Source of the DNA: Treponema sp.
GTDB lineage: Bacteria > Spirochaetota > Spirochaetia > Treponematales > Breznakiellaceae
Direction: 5' to 3'
Assembly (NCBI GenBank): GCA_031275535.1
Contig: JAISOR010000298.1
Location: 1 to 7,259, forward strand
DNA: 7,259 nucleotides
A program made the position numbers and the translations under genes. Every line of letters starts with the position of its first letter. The stretch's first letter is position 1. This document shows, piece by piece, positions 1 to 6,295 of this stretch. The notes beneath the pieces were generated by a model, which worked only from the letters and a program-made list of their open reading frames with translations, was not told the origin of the DNA and ran no database searches.

Positions 1-5
1 AATAA

Positions 6-791
6 ATGAACCCCCATATAATCATGAACATGGATACAAATTATGCGGATATTAACGCGAAAGCCATTGATCGTTGGATAGAACAAGGATGGGAATGGGG
101 GATTCCTATTACGCATGAAAATTACATTAAAGCAAAAAACGGAGAGTGGAATGTTTTATTAACTCCAACAAAATATGTTCCAAAAAACTGGTTCCCTGAA
201 TTAAAAAACAAGAAACTTTTAGGACTGGCATCCGGCGGTGGACAACAAATGCCAATCTTTTCGGCCTTAGGGGCCTGTCCAACGGTACTTGATTATTCTG
301 ATAGACAACTTGCAAGTGAAAGGTTGGTAGCGGAACGAGAAGGGTACAATATCGAAATCATAAAGGCCGATATGACTAAAACATTACCCTTTATGGATGA
401 AACGTTTGATATTGTATTTCATCCGGTTTCAAATTGTTATATAGAAAATGTTTATCATGTATGGCATGAATGTTTTAGAATATTAAAGAGAGGAGGAATA
501 TTATTGGCCGGAATGGATAATGGTTTAAATTTTTTGTTTGACGATGATGAAAAATCTCTCGAAGTATCAAAAAAATTGCCATATAATCCATTAAAGAATA
601 AGAATCAATTAAAAAAACTTGAAGAAAATGATAATGGGATACAATTTAGCCATACATTAGAAGAACAAATTGGAGGACAATTAAAGGCGGGATTTATTTT
701 AAAAGATTTATATGAAGATTATAATAATTCCGGATTATTAAAGGAATACGCGCCGACATTTATTGCGACAAAGGCAATAAAACCGCAATAA
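6..791 (+). CDS. Class I SAM-dependent methyltransferase
   Basis: Predicted soluble cytoplasmic enzyme of 261 residues that transfers a methyl group from S-adenosylmethionine; the acceptor is unknown. The Rossmann-fold motifs are in order: motif I glycine loop LLGLASGGGQQ at residues 71-81, the acidic residue after strand 2 (D96 in VLDYSD), the ADMT aspartate D122 before a TLPF turn, the FDIVF strand at 134-138, and the LKRGGILL strand at 160-167 that is typical of this fold. The C-terminal part (about 185-261) is lysine-rich and probably forms the substrate cap. The start is uncertain: ATG at 6, 24 and 30 are all in frame, only five bases precede the first, and no ribosome site is visible before the others. 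The conserved-looking part begins near the third (MDTNYADINAKAIDRW). The gene is strikingly AT-rich (16/60 G+C at 541-600) next to a GC-rich operon, which suggests horizontal acquisition. It converges on that operon and shows no functional link to it. The family call is firm; the substrate is not known. Confidence 0.88.
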   Translation: MNPHIIMNMDTNYADINAKAIDRWIEQGWEWGIPITHENYIKAKNGEWNVLLTPTKYVPKNWFPELKNKKLLGLASGGGQQMPIFSALGACPTVLDYSDRQLASERLVAEREGYNIEIIKADMTKTLPFMDETFDIVFHPVSNCYIENVYHVWHECFRILKRGGILLAGMDNGLNFLFDDDEKSLEVSKKLPYNPLKNKNQLKKLEENDNGIQFSHTLEEQIGGQLKAGFILKDLYEDYNNSGLLKEYAPTFIATKAIKPQ

Positions 792-802
792 AAACGGGCA
801 CT

Positions 803-831
803 GCGTCTAACAGGCCTGTTTGCGCTTTTTT
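803..831 (+). terminator. Probable intrinsic terminator of the methyltransferase gene
   Basis: Eleven bases after the methyltransferase stop, the RNA can fold as an imperfect hairpin. GCGU (803-806) pairs with GCGC (822-825), there is a small CU/U internal loop, AACA (809-812) pairs with UGUU (817-820), and GGCC is the loop. Six U residues (826-831) follow the stem directly. The core 809-820 is also a perfect 12-base DNA palindrome. Placement and U run fit a rho-independent terminator, although the stem is short and interrupted. Confidence 0.55.
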
Positions 832-833
832 AT

Positions 834-859
834 CCTGCCGGACAAACCGGGCCGGCAGG
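834..859. repeat. GC-rich inverted repeat (8-bp arms, 10-base loop)
   Basis: CCTGCCGG at 834-841 is perfectly complementary to CCGGCAGG at 852-859, with a ten-base loop. It lies between the two convergent genes, just after the T run of the methyltransferase terminator. Neither strand has a T run after it in the direction of transcription, so it is not a standard intrinsic terminator. It could protect an mRNA 3' end, slow polymerase, or be one copy of a dispersed intergenic repeat. Confidence 0.6.
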
Positions 860-1023
860 CGGTTCGGGTTATGGTTTTGCCAGGTCATTTCGCTGCATGC
901 AGTCCTTCGATCTGCTGAACCATACGAACGGAAGAGGAAATAAAGAAGAGGGGGTTCTGAATCTTCCTTTCTTTCCTGCTAACAGGGGAAAAACTTCAGG
1001 TTGAATGTAAGACATCAAAGTAA

Positions 1024-1050
1024 GAGTTCGTGCCGTTAGGGTTGTTCGTG
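1024..1050. repeat. Degenerate 9-base tandem repeat
   Basis: Three consecutive 9-base units are seen: GAGTTCGTG (1024-1032), CCGTTAGGG (1033-1041) and TTGTTCGTG (1042-1050). Units one and three share GTTCGTG, and the middle unit keeps only the GTT core. On the - strand this reads as CACGAAC-type units. It directly follows the operon end and abuts a run of eight C (1053-1060). With so few and degenerate copies it may be the remnant of a longer array, or chance. Confidence 0.35.
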
Positions 1051-1095
1051 GTCCCCCCCCTTGCCTTCGCGGTTAATTTTACCTTTGCCGGCCGG

Positions 1096-4000
1096 TCACC
1101 GTTCCACAAAAACCGCGTCTCCCAGGGTGCGGACAAAGGCGCTGATGTCCCTGGCCGAGAGGGACTGTAGGGGAATTTCCCGGCGCAGGACCCTGATGCC
1201 CCGGCCGCCGTCGTAAAGTTCGCAGAGGGCTTCAGCCCCCGCCGCGGTCCCGTTTATGGTGATGTTGAGCCGGAAGCGGCGCGGTTCCGGGCCTGCGTCG
1301 CCGGCGGCATCGCCTGCGGCGGCCTGAATACCCGCCGAGGCCAGGGCCTTCCGCAGGGTCCGCTCTATCCGGGCGGGGCTCTCCGGCAGGGCCGCGCCGG
1401 CGGCGGCGATGGTCAGTTCCACCGGCAGGGCGATGCCCCGCTGGCGAAGGGCGCCCCTGTTCAGGGCGTAAAGCCGTTCCGCCGCGTCCCGCCCTTCGGC
1501 GGTCCGGGGGCCCCCGGTCCGGAGGGCCAACTCGGCATAGGTTTCGGCGATCATGTCCCGTTCCCAGAGGGGATCAAAACCCTGAAGGGCCCGGCGCAGG
1601 GGGCCGGCCTTTCCCAAAAGGGCCCCCTCTTCCACATCATAGGAGAATTCCGCCTGGGGGATCCGGGGAACCTCGAACTCCCGGGCCTTATCCAGATAGG
1701 CCAGGGCCCGGCGGGGATAGGGCTCGAAGGCCCTGTAATACTGTATCAGCGCGTCCAGCCGCTGTTCCCCCAGGGTAAAGAGATCCGCCCCATAGGCATC
1801 CGCCGAAAGGAGGCTGTATTTTTGGAACAGCCGCCGGTGAACCGCGGCCCTGAACCGGCAGGAGATCTTCCGAAAGAAACCCCGGATCGCCTCCCCTGCG
1901 GTTCCGTAGATCATGGCGGCTTCGGTCTTTTCAAGCCCCGCATAGGTATAATAGAGGATCTCGTGGAGGTCCCGCTTATACCGCACCGGATCAATGCCGT
2001 AATTTACCATCCAGGAAAGATCCCCCGCACTAAGGCAGTCCTCGGCGTAGAGCCGGGCCTCTTCCAGACGGCCCGCGATCTGATAAACCTGGGCAAGGTT
2101 GACCTTGGAAAGGGGGGAACTATCAGTCTCGTAGGCCTCCTGATATTCCACCAGGGCCTGGGATATGTCCAGCCGCCGGAGGAACATCTCTCCCCGGGCA
2201 AGCCGCCCGGAGGCCCGGTTTTGGGCTGCCAGGGATGCATTGGTCCGGTCAAAGGCGGCGGCGAAATTGTAGAACCGGGTTTCCAGGATGGAAAGGTTGT
2301 AATGGGCCACCGCGGTAAAGACCCGATCCCCCAGATCTTCCCCCGCGGCAATGGCCTGGAGATAGTATTCCTTGGCTTCCGCATAACGGAACAGATCGGA
2401 ATAGATGGTCCCCAGGGTCATGGAATAATCCGCGTCGGGGCCGAACCGTTCCAGCGCGGCCAGGAGCAGCCGTTCCCCCTCCCCCAGGCGGTGGAGCTTG
2501 TAGTACATCCAGCCAAGGCTGCCGATGGCTTCCTTACTATCCGGCTCGATGGCCAAAAGCCGTTCCAGATATTCTGCGGAAGCCCCATCCTCATTCAGGT
2601 ACCCCGCGGTCCGGGCAAGGCGGTACAGGATATCCGGGGCATAGGGGTCCAGGGTTTCCACCCTGCGGTACTCGTCCCAGGCAAGGCCGTAGAGACGGCG
2701 GCTGTAATAGAGGTTCCCCAGGGCCCAGGGGAAGCGGCCGTCCAGGGGCGCCAGGCGGGCCCCCCGGGTATAGAGTTCTATGGCCCGTTCCCAAAGTTCG
2801 GAGTTTTGGGCCTCCAGGGCCTGGTTATAAAGCGCGTCCGCCTCCTCTGTCCCCCCGGTTTGGGCCTGGGCCCCATCGGCGGCCAGGGAGAGGGAGATGA
2901 TGATGATCCACAGCGCCGCGGGTCCGCCGCCCCTTTGTCCGGAGGGAGGAAGGGCCAGCGCCAGGGGGGGGAGCAGCCATGCCAGGAGCCGCCTGGGGGC
3001 GCCCACCTTTTTGCCGTACCGGATCGAAAAGTCCCCGTACCGGCTCCACAGGTCCCGCCAGGCTTCCCTGCCGTACTCCGGGGCATACCGGGCGGCGGCC
3101 GCTCCCTGGTAGAGGGAATAGATCCCGGCGATCCGGCCCTCCAGGGTCTTGGCCCACTCGGCTTCCCCTTCCAGGGCGCTTCTCCTAAAGCCTCCCAGGG
3201 CCAGCCGCCGCAGGATATGGGTCCAAAGGCGAAGGGCCTTTTTCCGGTAGTTCCAGCCCAGCCTTGCAGCGGCCAGGGCTCCGGCGCGGATAATGAGGAA
3301 ACAGAGACAGAGGAGCATAGCCAGGAGGAGACCCCAGCGTTCCCGGAGGAACTTGCCCGTCTGCCTCCCCAGGGAGGCCAGGACCGAGGGAACGGCCTCG
3401 TCTTCGGCCCCTTCTTTTGGACTAAGCCGGGAGCGGTTCTCCAGGATTTCCCGCATGAGCCGTTCAAAAAGATCCTGGGGGACCCCGGAGGAAAAACGGA
3501 ATTCTTCGTTCTCCGCCAGGTAGGTGGTGGTGGGATCATACTCAATCCATCCGTATTCCGGGAACCGGACCTCCACCCAGGCATGGGCCATATCGGAACG
3601 GACAGGATAGTAATCGAAGGTATTGAGTTCCGGGTCGATAAAGAAGCCCACCGCCACCCTGGCGGGGATGCCCAGGGACCGCAGGAGCAGGGTCATGGCA
3701 AAGGCGTAATAGGAACAGTAGCCCTTCTTGGAATCAAAGAGAAAATAACCAAGCTGATCCCCATCGGGGGCAATGCCGGGTTTTAGACTGTAGCGGTATT
3801 CCCCGTATTTTAACCGGTCATACACCGCCTGGATCCGGTCCCAGTAAGCATCAAGACCCTGGGTAATCTCCCGGGCAAAGGCGGCGATCCGCTCATCCCC
3901 GCCGTACTCGGTATAGAAGGCGTAGTCCTGGGGGCTTAGGCCCAGGGCTTCCGGCCCCGGCGGCCCCCGGACCGAATCGATCAGCTCAAAGGGAAGGGCC

Positions 4001-5067
4001 TCGCTGGTATGGCTCTGTACCCCATAGGCGGAACTAAAGGACGAGGCATCCCAACTGTCAAAGGGAATAAGCTCCACCGGTTCATTCATGGCGATAAGGG
4101 CGGAGGCGTCAAAATTGACCAGGAAATACTCCTGATTGGTCAGATGATAGGCCTTGATGGGTTCGGCCTCCAGCAGGGTTCTTCCGCCGGGAAGCCGCTG
4201 GGGGTGGGTCTTTTCATCAATACTTTCATGGCGGAAAAAACCCTGTTTGGGGTTATAGGCGGAAAGCACGAACCGGCGCAGAAAAATATGGGCGTCCCCG
4301 GGGTCCTTTCTAACGATAAAGACCAGGTCATCCCCCATGCTGATTTCGCTTTCCAGCCGCAGGAACTGGGAAAAGTCAAAGCGGAACAGGTTGGGCTGCA
4401 GGAGCCCTCCCCCCCGGTCCACCGCCCGTTCCTGGGAAGGCCGGATCAGGAGCAGACCCCCCAGGAGGACCAGGGCAAACAGGGCCAGGCCCCCCCGCAG
4501 GGCTTCGGTTTTCCGCAGCCCGTACTCCGGGGGCAGGGACAGCATAAGGGCCAGGATCTGCAGGAAGAGGAGGCCCGTAAAAAGGGCGATCATCAGAACC
4601 GGCCAGCGGTAGACCTCCATATCCGTGGTCCTGACAATACAAAAAATCACCAGCAGGAGGACATCGGCGGCGATAATGTCGGCCCGCAGGAAACGCCGGG
4701 ACCGCAGGGAAAAATAGGTCGTTATGGCGGTCCAATAGAAGGGCAGGAGGGAGACAAAGTTGTTACGGTCCAGGTTGAGGAGGAGGGAATCCAGCCGTAC
4801 CGCGGGGCCGGAGACAAAGATCCGGGGCAGGGCGATGAGGGTCCGGGCGGCCCAGGGTATGAGCATCAGGGTAAGCATGGCCGGCGCCGGGGGGATCCGT
4901 CTCTTTGCCAATACCCAGGCCGCCGCAAAGGCGCATAGCAGGGCCGCCGCAAAAACCGGGGTGTCCGCCAGGTCCCCCGCCAGGAGGCGGAGTTGATAGA
5001 GGATGATGAAAAGCGCCCCCGATCTGAGCAGCAGGGCGGATGTTTTAGGGCCGGAGCCTGCGGGCAT
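1096..5067 (-). CDS. TgpA-like membrane transglutaminase fused to a TPR protein
   Basis: Predicted 1323-residue membrane protein, third gene of the operon. About seven membrane helices occupy residues 13-209, as in the N-terminal part of TgpA-type proteins. An extracytoplasmic stretch follows, then a transglutaminase-like core (about 390-515) with a complete triad: C451 in KKGYCSYYA, H495 in MAHAWVEV, D511 in YDPTT. A further helix (577-597) leads to a DUF4129-like segment (about 630-682, with an ARYAPEYG motif). Two hydrophobic stretches (692-707 and 718-730) precede an AQA site and roughly seven TPR-like repeats (740-1055). The last 190 residues are unassigned. The start chosen is the ATG at 5067, which has AAGGAGG (5073-5079) five bases upstream and overlaps the DUF58 gene by 23 bases. 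An in-frame ATG at 5100 would add 11 residues but lacks such a site. TgpA-like proteins are usually about 650-750 residues, so the TPR half is an addition. Role: a cell-envelope enzyme or scaffold working with the MoxR and DUF58 partners; its substrate (protein crosslinking or proteolysis) is unknown. Confidence 0.88.
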   Translation of the reverse strand: MPAGSGPKTSALLLRSGALFIILYQLRLLAGDLADTPVFAAALLCAFAAAWVLAKRRIPPAPAMLTLMLIPWAARTLIALPRIFVSGPAVRLDSLLLNLDRNNFVSLLPFYWTAITTYFSLRSRRFLRADIIAADVLLLVIFCIVRTTDMEVYRWPVLMIALFTGLLFLQILALMLSLPPEYGLRKTEALRGGLALFALVLLGGLLLIRPSQERAVDRGGGLLQPNLFRFDFSQFLRLESEISMGDDLVFIVRKDPGDAHIFLRRFVLSAYNPKQGFFRHESIDEKTHPQRLPGGRTLLEAEPIKAYHLTNQEYFLVNFDASALIAMNEPVELIPFDSWDASSFSSAYGVQSHTSEALPFELIDSVRGPPGPEALGLSPQDYAFYTEYGGDERIAAFAREITQGLDAYWDRIQAVYDRLKYGEYRYSLKPGIAPDGDQLGYFLFDSKKGYCSYYAFAMTLLLRSLGIPARVAVGFFIDPELNTFDYYPVRSDMAHAWVEVRFPEYGWIEYDPTTTYLAENEEFRFSSGVPQDLFERLMREILENRSRLSPKEGAEDEAVPSVLASLGRQTGKFLRERWGLLLAMLLCLCFLIIRAGALAAARLGWNYRKKALRLWTHILRRLALGGFRRSALEGEAEWAKTLEGRIAGIYSLYQGAAAARYAPEYGREAWRDLWSRYGDFSIRYGKKVGAPRRLLAWLLPPLALALPPSGQRGGGPAALWIIIISLSLAADGAQAQTGGTEEADALYNQALEAQNSELWERAIELYTRGARLAPLDGRFPWALGNLYYSRRLYGLAWDEYRRVETLDPYAPDILYRLARTAGYLNEDGASAEYLERLLAIEPDSKEAIGSLGWMYYKLHRLGEGERLLLAALERFGPDADYSMTLGTIYSDLFRYAEAKEYYLQAIAAGEDLGDRVFTAVAHYNLSILETRFYNFAAAFDRTNASLAAQNRASGRLARGEMFLRRLDISQALVEYQEAYETDSSPLSKVNLAQVYQIAGRLEEARLYAEDCLSAGDLSWMVNYGIDPVRYKRDLHEILYYTYAGLEKTEAAMIYGTAGEAIRGFFRKISCRFRAAVHRRLFQKYSLLSADAYGADLFTLGEQRLDALIQYYRAFEPYPRRALAYLDKAREFEVPRIPQAEFSYDVEEGALLGKAGPLRRALQGFDPLWERDMIAETYAELALRTGGPRTAEGRDAAERLYALNRGALRQRGIALPVELTIAAAGAALPESPARIERTLRKALASAGIQAAAGDAAGDAGPEPRRFRLNITINGTAAGAEALCELYDGGRGIRVLRREIPLQSLSARDISAFVRTLGDAVFVER
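1903..2850 (-). other. TPR-repeat domain within the fusion protein
   Basis: Residues about 740-1055 of the fusion protein show the tandem helix-pair pattern of tetratricopeptide repeats. Examples are ALYNQALEAQNSELWERAIE, then ALGNLYYSRRLYGLAWDEYR, then SLGWMYYKLHRLGEGERLLL, TLGTIYSDLFRYAEAKEYYL and NLAQVYQIAGRLEEARLYAE. Several units keep the small-aromatic spacing and a proline after the second helix (LAPLDG, LDPYAP, IEPDSK). Such domains bind partner proteins. In related operons TPR proteins are often separate genes beside MoxR, so a role as assembly platform for the MoxR/DUF58 complex is reasonable inference. Which side of the membrane it occupies depends on how many of the two preceding hydrophobic segments cross. 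Confidence 0.8.
2964..2971 (-). repeat. C8 homopolymer at the transglutaminase/TPR junction
   Basis: On the coding strand eight C residues run through the codons CTC CCC CCC CTG (residues 699-702 of the fusion protein), just before the second junction hydrophobic segment. It is the longest homopolymer I noticed in the operon; several C7 runs also occur (for example 4409-4415 and 4490-4496). Loss of one C would end the upstream frame at 2778 and gain of one C would end it at 2825, in both cases cutting off the TPR domain. Confidence 0.6.
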
Positions 5068-6295
5068 GGACCCCTCCTTTTTGGCCGTAGATATGAACAC
5101 AGGTTTCGGCGGCCTCGTCCGGACAGTCCGTATCGTAGAGAAAGACCAGATCCACCGCCTGGTTGTTTCCCCGTTTTCTTAAAAGCCTGTCCAGGGCGGT
5201 GGAGTCCCCGGCGGTGTTCCCCCCCACGGTCCGGGGCAGGGCCAGGATCAGGAAGCCCCGGTCCTCCCCGGGAAGTTCCGCCGGAGACAGGGGCAGATCC
5301 TCCGTGCCGGTAATAGCCGCCGCCGCGGGATAGGCCAGGGCTTCCGCCAGTTCCGGCGGGGAACCGCTCAGGATTTCCCCGCCCGTATACCCAATGGATA
5401 CATCCATGCCCTGACCGGCATATTCCAGGGCCGTTGCCAGGGCCTTTTCGCAGAGCAGATCCACCCCCCGCCGGCCCGCGTCGGGGCCGTAGAGCCCGCC
5501 ATCCGCCTGGGTGTCTACCAGGATTGTCAATTTGGAGTGGGGCGGCGGCTCGGGTTCGCCTTCGCGGACAAAGAGTTCCCCCCCGTGGCTGTAGAGCTTC
5601 CAGTTGATCCGCCGGGGATCGTCCCCGGGAATATAGGGCCGGTGATCGATCAGGTTATCGGTCCGCAGAAAGTTGAATTCCCGCCGCTGCTCATCCCCGC
5701 CGGAGCGGATATAAACCGGAACAGGTTCCGCCGCAGCCCCGGGGAGCGCCAAAAGCCGGGGCCCCCTGTCCTGGGGGATGGAAAAGGAAACCCGGAAGAA
5801 CCCCAGCATGTCCAGGAGCAGCAATTCATCATGCCCGCTGTAATAGGCCCCCCGCAGCGGAACCGCAAAGGAGTGGGACCCGCCGCTCAGTATATCGGGA
5901 TCAAAGAGATGGTGGATCCGCCGGCCGTCCCTGGTTTCCAGCTTGACCACATAGCGGATAAGCATCCCCGGCAGCCGGAAGAACCGCCCCTTCCCCAGGC
6001 TGTTCCGGGAAAAGATAAATTCCCCCCTTGTGCCGGCGCTTATGTTTTTTGTCAGCATCCGTACCGAAAGGGCGGGGATCTTTTTCCGGTGCAGCCAGGA
6101 GAGGAAGCCCAGGGCGGCAAAGCAGTAGCCCGGCACCGCCAGAAACACCGCCCCCACCAGGGTCAGGAGAAGCTCATTCCGCAGGATCCCCCCGGCAAGA
6201 CCCAGGAGGGCGATAAGGAAGATAAAAACCCCCATGGTCCGGGGCAGGGGAACTCCTTTTTGTTTAGGTACTCTTAATTCTGTCGATTCGCGCAA
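5045..6295 (-). CDS. DUF58 family membrane-anchored protein
   Basis: Predicted protein of 416 residues, second gene of the operon. Two membrane helices (about 22-35 and 42-66) are followed by a beta-rich region with a YYSGHDELLLLDMLGFFRV segment (about 151-169), and then the DUF58 signature RPYIPGDDPRRINWK at 219-233. A VWA-like strand follows (LTILVDTQ, D261). The usual metal-binding DxSxS pattern is not kept there: the residues are D-T-Q-A-D. DUF58 proteins are recurrent genetic partners of MoxR ATPases and probable substrates or adaptors of them. The start chosen is TTG at 6295, with GGGAG (6303-6307) seven bases upstream, inside the end of the MoxR gene (32-base overlap). Alternatives are ATG at 6235, whose AAGGAG (6253-6258) is a long 17 bases away, or a rare CTG at 6247 with that same site at 5 bases. 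All choices keep both helices. Confidence 0.9.
   Translation of the reverse strand: MRESTELRVPKQKGVPLPRTMGVFIFLIALLGLAGGILRNELLLTLVGAVFLAVPGYCFAALGFLSWLHRKKIPALSVRMLTKNISAGTRGEFIFSRNSLGKGRFFRLPGMLIRYVVKLETRDGRRIHHLFDPDILSGGSHSFAVPLRGAYYSGHDELLLLDMLGFFRVSFSIPQDRGPRLLALPGAAAEPVPVYIRSGGDEQRREFNFLRTDNLIDHRPYIPGDDPRRINWKLYSHGGELFVREGEPEPPPHSKLTILVDTQADGGLYGPDAGRRGVDLLCEKALATALEYAGQGMDVSIGYTGGEILSGSPPELAEALAYPAAAAITGTEDLPLSPAELPGEDRGFLILALPRTVGGNTAGDSTALDRLLRKRGNNQAVDLVFLYDTDCPDEAAETCVHIYGQKGGVHARRLRP
5073..5079 (-). promoter_or_regulatory. Ribosome-binding site of the transglutaminase-TPR gene
   Basis: The - strand reads AAGGAGG here, five bases before the ATG at 5067. It lies within the last codons of the DUF58 gene, so ribosomes finishing that gene can restart here. 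This site decides the 5067 start over the in-frame ATG at 5100. It is the strongest ribosome site seen among the three operon genes. Confidence 0.85.

Larger units (their letters stand above)
792..1095. other. Convergent intergenic region, no convincing gene
   Basis: This 304-base gap separates the 3' ends of the methyltransferase and the transglutaminase-TPR gene. It holds the terminator at 803-831, the inverted repeat at 834-859, the 9-base repeat at 1024-1050 and a run of eight C at 1053-1060. The longest small frame I checked on the + strand (897-1004, 35 codons) has no ribosome site. I see no T-rich terminator for the - strand operon here, so its transcription may end by another mechanism. 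Confidence 0.7.

Noticed and set aside
127..315. A 62-codon - strand frame opposite the methyltransferase
   Set aside because: Antisense to motif I and neighbouring conserved parts of the methyltransferase, with no features of its own.
897..1004. A 35-codon + strand frame starting MQSFDLLNHT in the intergenic gap
   Set aside because: No ribosome site, no recognisable family, and length within chance expectation.
2778..3584. A 268-codon - strand frame overlapping the transglutaminase-TPR gene
   Set aside because: Pro/Gly/Trp-rich out-of-frame shadow. It is relevant only as the frame entered if one C is lost from the C8 run.
1822..3786. A 654-codon open frame on the + strand, opposite the transglutaminase-TPR gene
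   Set aside because: Its translation is low-complexity, rich in Gly, Pro and Gln with no recognisable motif, and it lies antisense to a gene with clear domains and catalytic residues. Long antisense frames are expected in GC-rich genes.
4009..4938. A 309-codon open frame on the + strand inside the same gene
   Set aside because: Gly/Gln/Pro-rich shadow translation opposite the membrane-helix region; no motifs.
5537..6277. A 246-codon open frame on the + strand opposite the DUF58 gene
   Set aside because: Pro/Gln/Lys-rich mirror of DUF58 codons; the DUF58 signature on the other strand settles the coding strand.
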